Shown piece after piece: positions 23,391-36,074 of a DNA stretch of 64,000 bases (position 1 is its first letter; every line of letters starts with the position of its first letter). The notes beneath the pieces were generated by a model. The model was not told the origin of the DNA. It did no database searches and saw only the letters and a program-made list of their open reading frames with translations. Position numbers and translations under genes: made by a program. Source of the stretch: Fremontodendron californicum (Eukaryota; Streptophyta; Magnoliopsida; Malvales; Malvaceae); assembly GCA_030761205.1 (NCBI GenBank), contig JAULJL010000020.1, forward strand, positions 5,647,001 to 5,711,000, in the 5' to 3' direction.

Positions 23391-23690
23391 TTAGCTAAAC
23401 CTGCTCACGGCCGAGCAGAGCTTGACAGGCTCGTATTGGGCAAAACCTGGACAGGGATTTTAGTGATCCGGCTTGAGCCAGATCACTATTTAACTAATAA
23501 AAAAATTAATTTAATTTTAAAAATATATAGAAAAAATAAATAAAAAATATTTTTTTTAATATAATGAACAGTAAATATGGGTCAACAGATCGGCCCAGCT
23601 TGACCTAGGACTGAGCCTTTATAAAAAAATCAAAAAAAATTCAGATAACGACCCGACCCATAAATACCTATACTATTAACCTCTCTAAAA
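23390..23690. repeat. Dispersed 'CGGGTC' repeat, copy 3
   Basis: Begins AACCTGCTCACGGCCGAGC and ends CCCGACCCATAAATACCT, with an AT-rich middle (23500-23570). Directly abuts the SINE-like piece. Confidence 0.5.
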
Positions 23691-25364
23691 CTTATATCAT
23701 GTTTTGATCGTAAACTGAAATAACCCCCCCATACTTAAACTTTTGTTCATAAAGAAATACTCATTCTGTAAATATTTCCGCTAATTCCACCATTAAACGT
23801 TTATTGGTGACACGTTTTTGACAGGTAACAAATACGTATCAGTTAATGTGTAAAAAACTTAATTATTTGGATTCTTTTTCTTTTTCTTTTTCTTTTCTCT
23901 CATTAGCCAGAGGCCCCCTAGCAACGATGAAGGACTGGATATGGCCCAACCAACATCACGGCGACAGTTGGAGCCAGATCGGTCCCTGCAGCCACGATCC
24001 GGTGAGGGAGAAGAGAGATACGGCTTCACGTTATTTGTGAATCCCGATCTCTTCTCCACGCCGAATCAACGAAAGTATGGGCTGGTCTGGCTCCAGTCAC
24101 CGTCGCGGCATCGATTACACTAGATTCAATCTTTTGTCGTCGTTGACAAGTCCAAGATTGACCGAAAAGGGAGACGAAGAAGAAGAGAGATGAAAGGAAA
24201 AAAGATAATATAAAGAAAGAAGAGAGAAAGAAAGGAAAAAAAAATAATTGAAAAAAATTTGGACACTTTCTTAAAAAAAAATTAACATATTATATCAAAT
24301 ATTATAATTTATAATAAGTAAATTTTAAAATAAAATATAAGTTTTTAATATAATTTATCAAATTTTATAATTTTATATTTCCAATAAGTATTTTTAATTT
24401 TTTTAAAATATAATAGAGATTTTTAAAATTAAATAAAATAATAAATAATATAATTAGCTTACAGTTGTTCTCCACGTTTCAAATACGTAACACCAATTAA
24501 TACTTAAGGTTAGACTTAACAAAATTATTAACAAAAAAATTATTTTATTAAAACGTTGAAAATATAAAAACTAACAAGTGAAAAATCAAAATGTTGCCGA
24601 CAGTTTTGTGGTGTTGAATTTTTAATTCCTATGATCAAAAATCAAATACTGACAACTTCAAATATAAAAAGAAAAATCAAAATATTATTTCGACTCAAAA
24701 TTTAAAAATCATATATGCTATTTACTTTATATAGTATAATAATAACACTAGCTCAGTATCAGCTCCATCAATAGATTCAACTGTAGATACTAGCCATCGT
24801 TCAGAACAACACTAAAGGCCAGTAATCTTAAATCTTAATGGAGTCCATAGTAATTAGTTAACAATACAAGTTTATCGCAAACCAAGTAATTAATTTTGTA
24901 AAAATAATCTTGAGATACACAGTAAGCTTTTAATTGATTTATGTTGATTATTTTTCAATTAGTAAGATCACTAAAAACCAAACTGGCAAAACATTTACTT
25001 TAGTGATGATAGATCTAGAAATTTGTGTATATAAACACAATAAAAAGTTATTAAATATAAAAATAATAAAAAATTATTAAATATGTTAAAATATTAATCA
25101 TAAATATGACACGTATATAAAATATATCATGTCATATTTATTACATTATTTTTATATTTATCAAACATATTATTTTTATGTCATATTTTTATATCGCGTT
25201 CAAAATTATAACATTTAAGTAATGCTGTTAATTTATCATAGTGATCTCAATTAAAATAAAAGAATAGAAAAAATAAATAAATTAAAGAATCCTCTAAAAT
25301 TCAATCATTATTTATTCCTTATTGAAATCCTATAAATGTTGTTTATATGATCAAATTTGATTTG

Positions 25365-25403
<39 letters not shown>

Positions 25404-26455
25404 TATGGAAAATTTTGAGTAGTATTTAGTGATATTGATTAAGATGATATTTAAAATATATAATTAATGAATTATTATTTTTTAATTTAATAAAAATAAT
25501 ATATTAAATACAAACAAAATTCTAAAATAATAATTAAATAATTTTTAACTAATATCTATAGACATTGAGTTAGTGATTGATAGATCATTGTGTCCTTGTA
25601 ACCAAATTTTGGAATCTTGGAGTTGATAATGATATTATCTTAATGCAATTTCAAGTTAATTAAGAGGTTAACAGGAGAGAATTTAATCGTCAACAACTTG
25701 GATTATGAAAGGGGGGGTATCATTAATTTATTTTCTCAAAATTAATTTGTAATCTGAGATTATAGCTAATTTATGCACACTCCTACCAAGGTTTTGTGGT
25801 CCAAACTTACTTTTTGCTTCGAAAATGGAAAATTTTCCTTTTTTTTTTTTTTTTGCTTTTAGGTGCATGCATGTTAAGAAACAAGGTCAATCAAGAAAAT
25901 TTATAATTAGCAAGCAATTTTTATAGTAATTTTAATAATATTGTAAAATATGTCTTTTGCATTGCAGTATAAGAAAAATTATGTTGCAATAGGCTATTGT
26001 CAATTATATTTCGTAACAAGAATATACCTAATAATTGTTGCAAATTCTTTGCAACACTTATCATTTGAAGTACCTGACTACCTTCTAACAATTTCTATTT
26101 ATTATAAAAAAGCCTTTTAACGACATAAAAAAATTTATGTTGCAATAAGTGTTACACACTACATTTCACAGCAAAAATATATATTAAAATTATTGTAAAA
26201 ACTTTTTTATAACATAATAATTAGCAAAATCTTACAACATTACATAAATTTTGTTGCTAATTATATTTTTTTTTTTTGGTGATAATCGGCCGTTGCCGAA
26301 AATGAAAGCAAGATTCTTCAAGGTGAATGAGTATGAATAATATGATGCATTATTCCTAATCTCAAAGTTTTGATTTCTTCATATCTACATCAATCTATGT
26401 TTGAATGAATTTTCTTGTGATATTAATAGAAATAGCACATTAATAGTGAATATTA
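23691..26455. other. AT-rich intergenic DNA
   Basis: 23880-24240 includes a GC-richer block (CAACCAACATCACGGCGACA) followed by a purine-rich stretch (24160-24245). It looks like a dispersed-repeat fragment and shows no product. A (TA)n run is at 25368-25401. 25900-26270 has recurring TTGCAA/GTTGCAATA motifs of the kind found near CACTA or MULE ends, without defined termini. Confidence 0.4.
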
Positions 26456-27666
26456 GAGGGCGTTTGGTATGATGGAAAGTGATCACTTTCCATGGAAAGT
26501 AATTGGTGGGAATGTGATTCCCATGTTTGGTATACTAAAAACTGTTTACTTTCCTGGGAATTTAACTTTCCTTGGAGAGTTACTTTCCCACAAGCATTGG
26601 AATGTGATTCCCATGAGAAGTGGTGGGAAAGTAACTTTCCCATGTAGTTGGAAAGTTAAAGACAACATTATCCTTTTTCTATTTGAGTTAAAATTATCAA
26701 TTAAAATATTATTTTAAAATATTTCGTACAAATATTTATTAATAATAAATATTATTGAAATATTTAAATAATATTTAATTTGCATTTTGCTTTTTAATTT
26801 TTTAATTACTTGAGAGTACCTTAAAAATTTATTATTAACAAACATTTTTTTTATCATAAAAGTAACTCAAACTACCAATTGAAATATTATTTTTAAATAT
26901 TTAGTACAAATATTTGTTAATAATAAATATCATTGAAATATTTAAATAATATTTAATTTTTATACAGCCTTTTAACTTTGAAACTACATAAAAGTAATTT
27001 AAAAATTTTATTATTAACAAATATTTTTTATCATAAAAATAACTCAAATTACCAATTAAAATATTATTTTTAAATATTTGGTACAAATATTTGTTAATAA
27101 TAAATATCATTAAAATATTTAAATAATATTTAATTTGCATATAGTCTTTTAATTTTTTAACTACATGCGAGTAATTTCAAATTTTATTATTAACAAATAT
27201 TTTTTATCATAAAAATAACTCAAATTACCAATTAAAATATTATTTTTAAATATTTAGTACAAATATTTGTCAATAATAAATATCATTAAAATATTTAAAT
27301 AATATTTAATTTGCATCCAGCCTTTTAATTTTTTAACTACATGAGAGTAATTTCAAAATTTTATTATTAATAAATATTTTTTATCCTAAAAGTAACTCAA
27401 ATTTAAAATATTATTTTTAAATATTTAGTATAAATATTTTTTTAATAATAAATATCATTGAAAAATTTTAAAATTAATAAAATTTACATTTTTTTATAAG
27501 GGTAATTTCGAAAATTATCATCACATTCTCAGGATTTTAATTAGCACTTTCCTATGTATACCAAACGCTGAAAAGTTACATTCCTAGGAATCACATTCCC
27601 AAGAATCACATTCTCAGGAATCACATTCCATGGAATGTGATTCCTGGGAAGGTACCAAACGCCCCC
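26456..27666 (+). mobile_element. 1.2-kb Harbinger-like non-autonomous element, copy A
   Basis: TTA flanks both sides (26453-26455, 27667-27669). Ends are GAGGGCGTTTGGTA and, reverse-complemented, GGGGGCGTTTGGTA. Subterminal regions are built of GGAAAGTRAT / GGAATGTGATTCC palindromes. The interior (26700-27480) is four to five tandem units of about 180 bp. It matches the inverted copy at 43839-45056 over its whole length with few differences. No transposase, so mobilisation in trans is required. Confidence 0.85.
26700..27480. repeat. Internal ~180-bp tandem repeat of copy A
   Basis: Units begin near 'CAATTRAAATATTATTTTTA' and carry 'TTAATTTGCATNNAGCCTTT'. Four good and one partial unit, diverged by point changes. 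Confidence 0.75.
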
Positions 27667-27728
27667 TTAGTGATTGCTGATTTTTTTTCTTTCTTTAAAT
27701 AACAATGTAGAGGTAAGATATTTTGAAA

Positions 27729-27913
27729 GATTTTACTAACGAGTGCTTTTTTGACACTCTTTAAAGTTAGTTAAGTTTTTATTTAAAGTAATATTTTTGT
27801 ATTAAATGTAATATTTGACATTTAATATCACGAGTTTCAATGCATTAAAAAAATATATTATTTAATATAATAATTTTAAAAAATATTATAAAGAGCACTT
27901 GTTAATAAATTTC
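27729..27913. mobile_element. 185-bp Mutator-like MITE with exact 10-bp flanking repeat
   Basis: Ends GATTTTACTAACGAGTGCTT and (reverse complement) GAAATTTATTAACAAGTGCT. The direct repeat TATTTTGAAA abuts both ends (27719-27728 and 27914-27923). A 9-10-bp duplication is the mark of Mutator-like transposition (established). A sister copy lies at 29695-29879. Confidence 0.75.
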
Positions 27914-28857
27914 TATTTTGAAAAAGGTTTCTAATCCTATTATATCTTTAACTAATTCCAATATTCAAGACATGTTTTTTCGTTTCCTTGACGCCATTCC
28001 TTTCCTCAAAAAGAAAATGATATATCAATCGATTAATGGTGTTTATAATTACTAGTTAAAGATTATTTATTATTATTTTAGAAAAAAATTATATTTAATA
28101 TATTACTTTACTAAATTAAAAAAATACATTAATTACATTTTTTTCTTATAAATATCATCGGTGTCTGATTAACATTTACCTTGAAAAATAATAAAATAGA
28201 GGCCATTAATATTTTTCTTGCCAAAAGAAAATAAGCCCTAATTTTATTTATTTCCATTATTAATATGAAGCTTAATAGAGGAAAGAACAAAGAAATCATG
28301 TAAAATAAGCTAACCATAAATTGGCATATATGCACCACCCTTTCCACAAAAATTAAAAGTGTGAATGAAGTGTCAACAAACTAGGAAAAAGTGACTCCTT
28401 CAGAGCTAAACTTTTCAAAAAAACTCATTGGAATTTTAAGAAATATATGGTGAATGAAAGTGCTTGGATCGACTTGAATGATTGTACTCTTTTGCTTTGT
28501 TTTTGGCTACTTTTCCACAAACTTTGGGTGATAAATGAATCATGTGAATTCATCTTGTCTTCTTCCTTTAGGCATTTTCTATGTTTATGATCATGATAAG
28601 ATTTGTTCTATAACATGTCAGTTCCTGGTCGGCTTCTATAGTTTGATTTAGATTACAATTCCAGGACATGGTATCATGATAATAATTCAATATTAAAATC
28701 ATTAATCTATAGATTATATCTAGGATCTTTGATAGAATAGATATGTATTAAACAACTCTATCAATTAAATTAGCTATATAACATTAACACTTTCCTTTGA
28801 TTTTTATTTTTATAGGTAATAGATTGAGTTACAACTTACAACTGATGTGTCGTAACT
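27914..28857. other. Intergenic DNA
   Basis: 28030-28178 has weak inverted ends (GATTAATGGTGTTTATAA / TATCATCGGTGTCTGATTAA) and may be another short element. The rest shows no gene. Confidence 0.4.
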
Positions 28858-29165
28858 AGAGTTGTTCATAGGTCGGATCATGTTGTTCGAATAGTAAAAA
28901 AATTGTTTGTCCAAGGCTCAATCCAATCCGATTTGTCGTATCCAAAAAACCCATTTTATTATTTAGATATATTAAAAAATTATTTTAGATTAATATTTAT
29001 ATATTTTTATAATTAAATTTAAATAAAAATAAATTTTTATTTATTAAATTATAATTCGAATCGGATTGAGTTAGTCGGCCAAAATCTAAAATATCATATT
29101 CCAAGCTTTGCCCAATTCATATTGGATCAGCTGAACTGAACGAATAACTTGACCACAAGTCTAAT
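28858..29165. repeat. Dispersed 'CGGGTC' repeat, copy 4
   Basis: Begins AGAGTTGTTCATAGGTCGG and ends AACTTGACCACAAGTCTAA, with an AT-rich core (28960-29050) matching copies 1 and 2. Confidence 0.5.
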
Positions 29166-29694
29166 TATAACCCTCTCTATCTCACAAATTAATCTCACCT
29201 TATTCATTTTAGAATGTGAACTTCAGCCTCAATCTTAAGCTCCAAGTGGCCAGTTTAGTTGATAATCATATAAGGGAAAAACAACTAAAGCTTTACTAAT
29301 TTTTGGCATCTAACTAGAACATAAAGTAGAGATTTCTTCTAAACTCAAGAGTCAACTTATGTTCCAATCAATCAAATTCTCATTGAAAATTTAAACCAAC
29401 TTAAACTAGTGGCATTAAAAGGACATTTGAGAATCCAGTAAATTCAGCATGCCATGATAAAGAAAGCTGTGGCATTTTTCATAAAAAAACATTGCATTTA
29501 ATTAGGTTGCAAAAGCCAAGAATTAAAGGCCCTTTTATAGCATAAATAAATTGAAGCATGTGATTTTGTAAGAAAATTTGGTGGTTGGTAAACATCCATA
29601 TTAACAAATTTTATGGACCCCATTTTTATTAAAAAAAAAGAATAGACAGGTTTTTACTTTAAAATGATGTTTGTCCCACGACAAAATAAAAGAT

Positions 29695-29879
29695 GAATTT
29701 TGCTAATGAATGTTTTTAAGATATTTTTTAAAATTAGTTAATATATTATTTATAATAAAAATATTATATTAAATGTAATAATTGATAATTTTATTTATCA
29801 TTTTTAATTTATTGAATGAAGATATTATTATATATAATAATTTTAAAAAATGTTTTTCAGACACTTATTAATAAAATTC
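29695..29879. mobile_element. Second copy of the 185-bp Mutator-like MITE
   Basis: Ends GAATTTTGCTAATGAATG and (reverse complement) GAATTTTATTAATAAGTG; same length and core as the copy at 27729. The 9-bp flanks ATAAAAGAT and ATTAAAGAT differ at one position, as expected for an older insertion. Confidence 0.65.
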
Positions 29880-30397
29880 ATTAAAGATTATACAATTTAT
29901 TTACATTTTCAGTTTCACATGGGAAGATGTTGTTTCCCTAACGTTACTGTCTAACGAGAAAGAATAATCCAGGCGGCTCTAAAATACTGGTCAAGAAAAC
30001 TCAACACTCAACAGTTGAATACTTTTCCTGAAACTTGATGAATTGGAAAACATCGAAAGTAACAATGATTTTACATCAACCCAACATCACTCACTTTTCA
30101 ATTCAATTAAATATTTTATATAAAATAAATATTGATCCGATTAACTAATATCTATAAAAATTAGTTTAAATTTATTTTTTTTTTATTATTATTTTTTTAA
30201 AATTTGCATTTAATGTATTATTTTTACTGAATTAATAAAAATTCAATAATTATACTTTTTTTAGTATCATTTTAATTAATTTAGTAAAAACTTTCCTAAA
30301 TTAATAATTAAATAATTTTTAATTATACTTATAGGTACTGATTAAACAGACTCATTAATTAATTATAATTCAAAATTTGATATGATTTATTAAAATT
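29880..30397. other. AT-rich intergenic DNA
   Basis: 30130-30355 shows weakly inverted ends around 'ATTGATCCGATTAACTAATA' and may be a diverged MITE. No gene. Confidence 0.35.
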
Positions 30398-31962
30398 GAG
30401 TTAATAGTACCAATGGTCTCCAAACTATAGGGCATATTTTATATTGATCCCTAAACTTCAAAACGTATCAATTTGATCTTTAATTACAAATATTATAACA
30501 AATTAATCATTTCCGTTAGCTTTTTCGTTACCTTTATTGTTAGTAATCAGCTAGTGACACGTGTCACCAGCTGATTGCTAACACTTGCCTCTTCATTTTT
30601 TTTCCTTTTTCTTTATTTCTTTATTATTTTTTCTTTGATTTTTTTATTATAAATAAATACAAAGAAAAAAATAATTCATATTATAAATTAAAATATAATT
30701 AATTTAAAAAGTATGAAATATTTATTTACTTTAATTTTATAAAAAATATTTTTAATTTTTTTGTTTCTTCCTCTTCTTTTTTCGTTGCTTTTCTCTTTTT
30801 TATAAATAAATATTAAAAACTAAATAATAATTTACATTATAAGTTAAATTAATATTATAATAATCAAACAATTAAAAAATATATAAAACTATTTATTTAC
30901 ATTAATTTTATAAAAATATATATATTTTTTTGTTTCTTCCCTTTCTTCTTTTTTCTCTTCTTTATAAACAAATACAAATATATATATATATATATATAAG
31001 TATATTACATTATATTGTATTTTAAATTAACTTTCTAAAAATTAAATAAATTATAAATATAAAATATTTATTTTATATTTATAAGTTTTTTATTTTTTCC
31101 TTTCTTATCTTTTCCCTTTTTCACTTATTTGTAAATAAATATAAAGAAAAATAAATAATAATTCATATTATAATTTAAATTAATTTTTAAAATATAAAAT
31201 ATTTTAAAATATAAAATATTTTATTTACATTAATTTTATAAGAAAAGAGGAAAAAAAGGAAAGAAAAAAGAAAGAAAGAAAGAAAGAAAAGGAAAATAAA
31301 AAAGTAAAAAATATATTTTTAATAAATGAATGTAAATAAATATTTTTATATTTTATAAATTATAAATTATTTAATTTTTATGAAATTAATTTATTTATAA
31401 AAATAAAAAAGAAAGAATAAAAAGTAAAAGAAAAAGAAAAAATATTTTTTATAAAATTAATGTAAATAAATATTTATATTTTATAAATTATTTAATTATT
31501 AAATAATAATTTAAATTATTATTTATCTTTTTTATTTATTAATGTTATCATTTTCCCTTTTTCTTTATTATTCTTTATAAATAAATGCAAAAGATAAATA
31601 ATAATTTAAATTAATTTTTTTTAATAATTAAATAATTTATAAAATATAAATATTTATTTAAATTAATTTTATAAAAATATTTATTTACATTTATTTATTA
31701 AAAAAGATCAACGAAAAAATAAATAAAGAAAAAAAGAAAAAAATGAAGAGGAATGTGTTAGCAATCAGCTGGTGACACGTGTCATTAGCTGATTGCTAAT
31801 AGTAAAGGTACGAAAAAGCTAACGGAGGTAACGAAAAAGCTAACGGAAGGGACTAATTTATTATGATACTTGTAATCAAGGACCAAATTGATATGTTTTG
31901 AAGTTTAGGGACCAATATAAAATATGCCCTATAATTTAAAAACCATTAATGCTATTAACTCA
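30398..31962. mobile_element. 1.57-kb foldback Mutator-like element with perfect 9-bp target duplication
   Basis: Inverted arms of about 200 bp (30398-30604 and 31737-31962) start GAGTTAATAG and contain ATCAGCTRGTGACACGTGTCA. They are flanked by identical 9-bp ATTAAAATT (30389-30397 and 31963-31971). The interior is pyrimidine-rich tandem units of about 160 bp on the left half and their purine-rich complements on the right half, so the whole could fold back on itself. No transposase. Long inverted arms plus a 9-bp duplication identify a non-autonomous Mutator-like element (established criteria). Confidence 0.85.
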
Positions 31963-32155
31963 TTAAAATTTTGTGTCGAACTCACACTTTTATACGAACT
32001 TTCACACGTCTTTTTATTATGATTGGACAATTATAAATTGTAACAAAAAAATTATAGATAAAATGCTTTCACAAGTAAATGTTATAGTTATAATAACATT
32101 TATACAATAAATTAATTATTATGTAATCAATAAAAAATAAATTAACGTACTCACA

Positions 32156-32452
32156 TCTATACTATTATAAAGGAAATGATTAAGTTGGTGCCATTGAGTT
32201 AAATGACACTAATTCAGTTGGTTAAAATATAAAATTATTAAATATTAAAAATAAAAAATAAATAAAGATAACTACGTACTTTAATATTTTATTTCTGAAC
32301 AAAGTTACCCATTTTTCAAAAAATTATTCACTTACAAAAATTATCCACTAACAAAAACTACTTATTTTTTATATTTAATTTTTTAAAATATAATTTATTA
32401 TTTTTTAAAAATTATATTCACTCACATAATGACATTATGTGTGGAATTCTAG
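32156..32452 (+). mobile_element. 297-bp non-autonomous Helitron
   Basis: Starts TCTATACTATTATAAAGG and ends CTAG. An 8-bp stem (CACATAAT/ATTATGTG, 3-base loop, 32423-32441) lies 7 bases before the end. The insertion lies between A (32155) and T (32453), with no target duplication. These are the defining Helitron features: 5' TC, 3' hairpin plus CTRR, AT insertion site. No RepHel gene, so it needs a helper. Confidence 0.8.
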
Positions 32453-32544
32453 TACAATTGAGTAAAATTCAATCAAATCATACATAAGTTCGGACAAAAA
32501 ACCCGAACACTTGAACTTAAAATCTCAAAATTTTAAAACTTTCT

Positions 32545-33170
32545 CTTAAGCCTAGTTTAGCATTGCTGTTGCGATTTGAAAAAGCTCGATTTGAAAAAAG
32601 TGTGTTTGAAAAGTGCTGTTAAATATTGCCGGAAAAAAGTGTGGTTTGAAATTTTTTTAGTGTTTGGCATTGCAGTGAAAAACTGCGGTGCATAATTAAA
32701 ATGACTAAAAAAGACATAATATTTAAAAGTACAGAATAAATCATTTTTAATATTAGTAAACTATTAAGATGTATAAAAAATAATTTTGTGACTTAATAAT
32801 ACAAATTTATACAAAAATAAAATTTTCAAATTTTATTAAAAAATTAAATTATTTAAAATTTAAAATAAACAGTTATATTCTCTTCATATCTTCATTTTAA
32901 GTTAAAAAGATATCAATAATATAGAATTTTATACACTTAAAAAAATAAAAGAATAATTTTATTCAAAAAAATGAACAAAATTAACTAGGGAATAATTTTA
33001 TCATAATTTTTTAATAAAAAAGGTATTTGATAATTTTTTTCCCAAATCATGATTTGCAAATCACAAAAGCTCAAATTTTTTGACTTTTAAATTTGGCTCA
33101 AAATCAGTCTCAAAAAATGCTTTCAAAAAAAAAATTAATTATTTAACATTACTTGATTATCAAAACTAGC
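32545..33170. mobile_element. Possible TIR element, ends unresolved
   Basis: 'GCCTAGTTTAGCATTGCTG' at the left and 'AAAACTAGC' at the right are partly inverted. Subterminal GATTTGAAAAAGCTC and its reverse GAGCTTTTGTGATTTG also pair. No target duplication found. Confidence 0.35.
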
Positions 33171-34254
33171 ATGATAGTCAGAAACATTATTAAACGCAGC
33201 TTTAATCATTGAGATACCTATTGACAAAAGTGCTTATTTATCATGTGAAAAGGACGATCGCATTTGATTATCGCTATTGTTGCGTGTCTCATTATGTAAC
33301 TTATACTTTATTAACAGTTATTATATATAATATTTATTATTTCTTATCAAACTTAAAAAAAAATATTTGATTAAAGTAAGTAAGCGACTAAAAAGTCTAA
33401 AATATTATTATTTCACATACAGATACAAGTAAAAAATCGTGTTTTGTGATCTTAAATGATACACTTTTTCGTTTTTTACTTTAAAAGTAGAAATTACAAG
33501 TAAATAGTTCATCTTTCTCTTTTTTCTTGTAATTTTGTTTTGTTTTGTTTAGATGTTCCAAAAATATGTCTTTTTTTCTTTGAACATTCAAAACTCCTAC
33601 TTTTCTAATATTCCAAATTATTTATCATAATATTTTTTAACTTTTTGGTATTAAAATCAATGGAATATCAATTTTATAAGAAAAATCATATTTTAATATT
33701 TTTTATTACATTATTTTTACAAGTAAATTCCAAAACCCAAATTGCAAGTCATTTAAAATGAAAGACTTTATTGTTTATCACAATTTATAATCTTCATATA
33801 AGTAGCAATTCAGAACAGATGCTTTTTATTTTATTTTATTTTTTATTTCGTTTGCAAAAACCAAATTTATATTCTTAAAAACCGACACAGCCTTATTGTT
33901 TTCAATTCTGTTTCTTCCTTTTTCATACCCAATCCACCAAGCAAAAGATGAAATAAATTACTTAAACCATGCTTAAAGCCTTAAACCCAAAATTAAGCTG
34001 TATGTTATTAATGTTACCAAACTATCACCACAAATCTAATTAGTCCAACAATTTTACAAGTTTTTCTTTCAATGTGAAATACCAATAGTTTCTATCAACC
34101 GCAAATGAACAAAATAAATATAATAAATAAGACATATATAAACACAATTAACACAACACGTTTAATACATGTATTATATTCGTATTTAAGATTTTGACAA
34201 ATTTGATCATTTGTATTATGTTTACATGGCTGATACGAAGAAAAAAAAACACGA
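33171..34254. other. AT-rich intergenic DNA
   Basis: No coding signal. It is the pre-insertion flank of the Athila-type element; its continuation resumes at 45191. Confidence 0.5.
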
Positions 34255-34259
34255 CATGA

Positions 34260-35843
34260 TGATAAGTACTTAATTTCATACATTTTCATGTATTATTTCC
34301 TTATACTTTGTGCTTTAATTCTTAAGTTCATTGAGATTTTACTATGATTTTATGAATTATACGTATTTTGGAAGAGATGAAGTCAAAAGATGTCAATTCT
34401 GACGTTGAAGAGCTTATAAAATCATAATCACAAGATGAAAAAAAAACTTGAGAGTCAAATAGATCAATTTCTGGTTGCAAAACAAAAAGGCAGATTTGAC
34501 CTCAGGAGCTTGTTGCTAATAAATCATGATGGTAAAGTCATTATTTGAAGAAACTTCTTCTTGACTTTTGAATCTGACTTGAATACCTTTCCAAAGATAG
34601 TTTACACGCCCAAATCGGACAAGAAATGATCATCCAAATCAGCCGAGAAAGTGGGTTAGAGTAATCGGGACCAGCGTCGCGATGGCGGAGTCTGGCGCCG
34701 CAGCGCCCAAAATATTTTGAGGGCTAGCGTTGTAGCTCTGGAGAGCTGGCGCTGCAGCGCTTGCCGGGCTGTCCAAAAATCGCAAAATTCGCAAAAAGTC
34801 CAAAATTGCACTCTTTTGCCTCCTAGCTTCCTTGATCAACAATAAAGGGTTTCTAAGACTTTAAAACTCTATAAATACCATCTTTTGAGCCACCAACTAA
34901 GGGATGCTTTTAATTATTTATCAATCTTCTTCTTCTTCTTCTCTAATCTCCTAGTTTTTATTTTAATTTTCTTCTTAGTTTCTTTTGAATATTCATGTTT
35001 ATGTTAACTATGCCTATGCAAGGCTAAACTTCTCTTTGGTTAAGGGTGATTTCAAAGTCCTAGACATGTTTTGTAATTAATTTTTAGATTGTATCTATTA
35101 TTAGTTTTCTATCAAAGTTGCTTGTGTTCTTCCATAAGAATTGTTTGTGATTTTTATCTTGATTTGTTTAGGATGCATACTAGATAGATCTTGATAGTTA
35201 TCCGATGCTAGTTTAGGAATCTTGATCCGTGTAATTGTCTTGATTTTTTATTTATAAGTGGCAATTTATGATTAATGATTATGTTAAAGTTTTCGCTAAT
35301 TGCAAAGTGGAACATAACCTAAGTTAAACAATTCATGTTCATGCTTTTGTTGCTTAGATCAATCTATCTTTCTCATCATAAAGCTGCAGTCAAATTAAAT
35401 TTAGAGATGTTTATCCTAGGTTGTTTGATAGTTAGAGATTAAGTAGTGGCGTTCGTCCTGCTTAACGGCGAATTAAGGAAGGATTAGGGTAACACAAGAT
35501 GTTGTTATCTACCGTTGTTTACTTTGATAGATAATTGATATTGATAGATCTGAATTTGATTCTTAATAATATCTAGTGGTGGAGAATGAAACCTTTAACC
35601 ATATTTCTCACATCTTTCTTACTTTTTATTTACTTGCTTTCTTACTTTTTATTGATTGCTTTATTTTAAAACTGATTTCAAAAACTCCCCTTTTATTTTG
35701 TTTTCCTTGAATTTAAGTATAAACTAATAATTTTTAAACTAAACACCAATCCCTGTGGACTCGACCCTTGCTAACTACTATATTTTACAACTGATCTTTT
35801 TAGTGCAAGGTTTTAAATAAGATATACTCTTTTGAGTGCACCA
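34260..35843 (+). repeat. 5' LTR of the Athila-type element
   Basis: 1584 bp, TGATAAGT to TGCACCA. TATAAATA at 34870-34877 is the likely promoter. It is unoccupied at the position where the 3' LTR carries the 1.2-kb element (GAATTTAAGTATAAAC near 35710), which gives the empty-site sequence. Confidence 0.92.
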
Positions 35844-35849
35844 AGTTTT

Positions 35850-35867
35850 TGGCGCCGTTGCCGGGGA
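35850..35867 (+). other. Primer-binding site (tRNA-Asp type)
   Basis: TGGCGCCGTTGCCGGGGA follows the LTR by six bases. It is complementary to the 3' end of plant tRNA-Asp, the primer used by Athila elements. Confidence 0.85.
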
Positions 35868-36074
35868 TTGCTTTCCTTAGTTTATTAGTTATTTGGTTTA
35901 TTCTTACTTTCTGTTTTAATTAGTTTATTTTCTTGTTTTCTTTTTCAGTGAATGTCCCAATCTCCCAAAGAAGAAGAACCTCACTTAGGACTTCAAAGAA
36001 TTCGGGAATTCATAGCTTACCACCAAAGAACAAACAAAAAGTTGATCAAAATCATCTAAGAGGAACAAGGAGAG

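Noticed and set aside
28030..30355. Further short MITEs at 28030-28178 and 30130-30355
   Set aside because: Inverted ends are weak and no flanking duplication was found, so they are not listed as elements.
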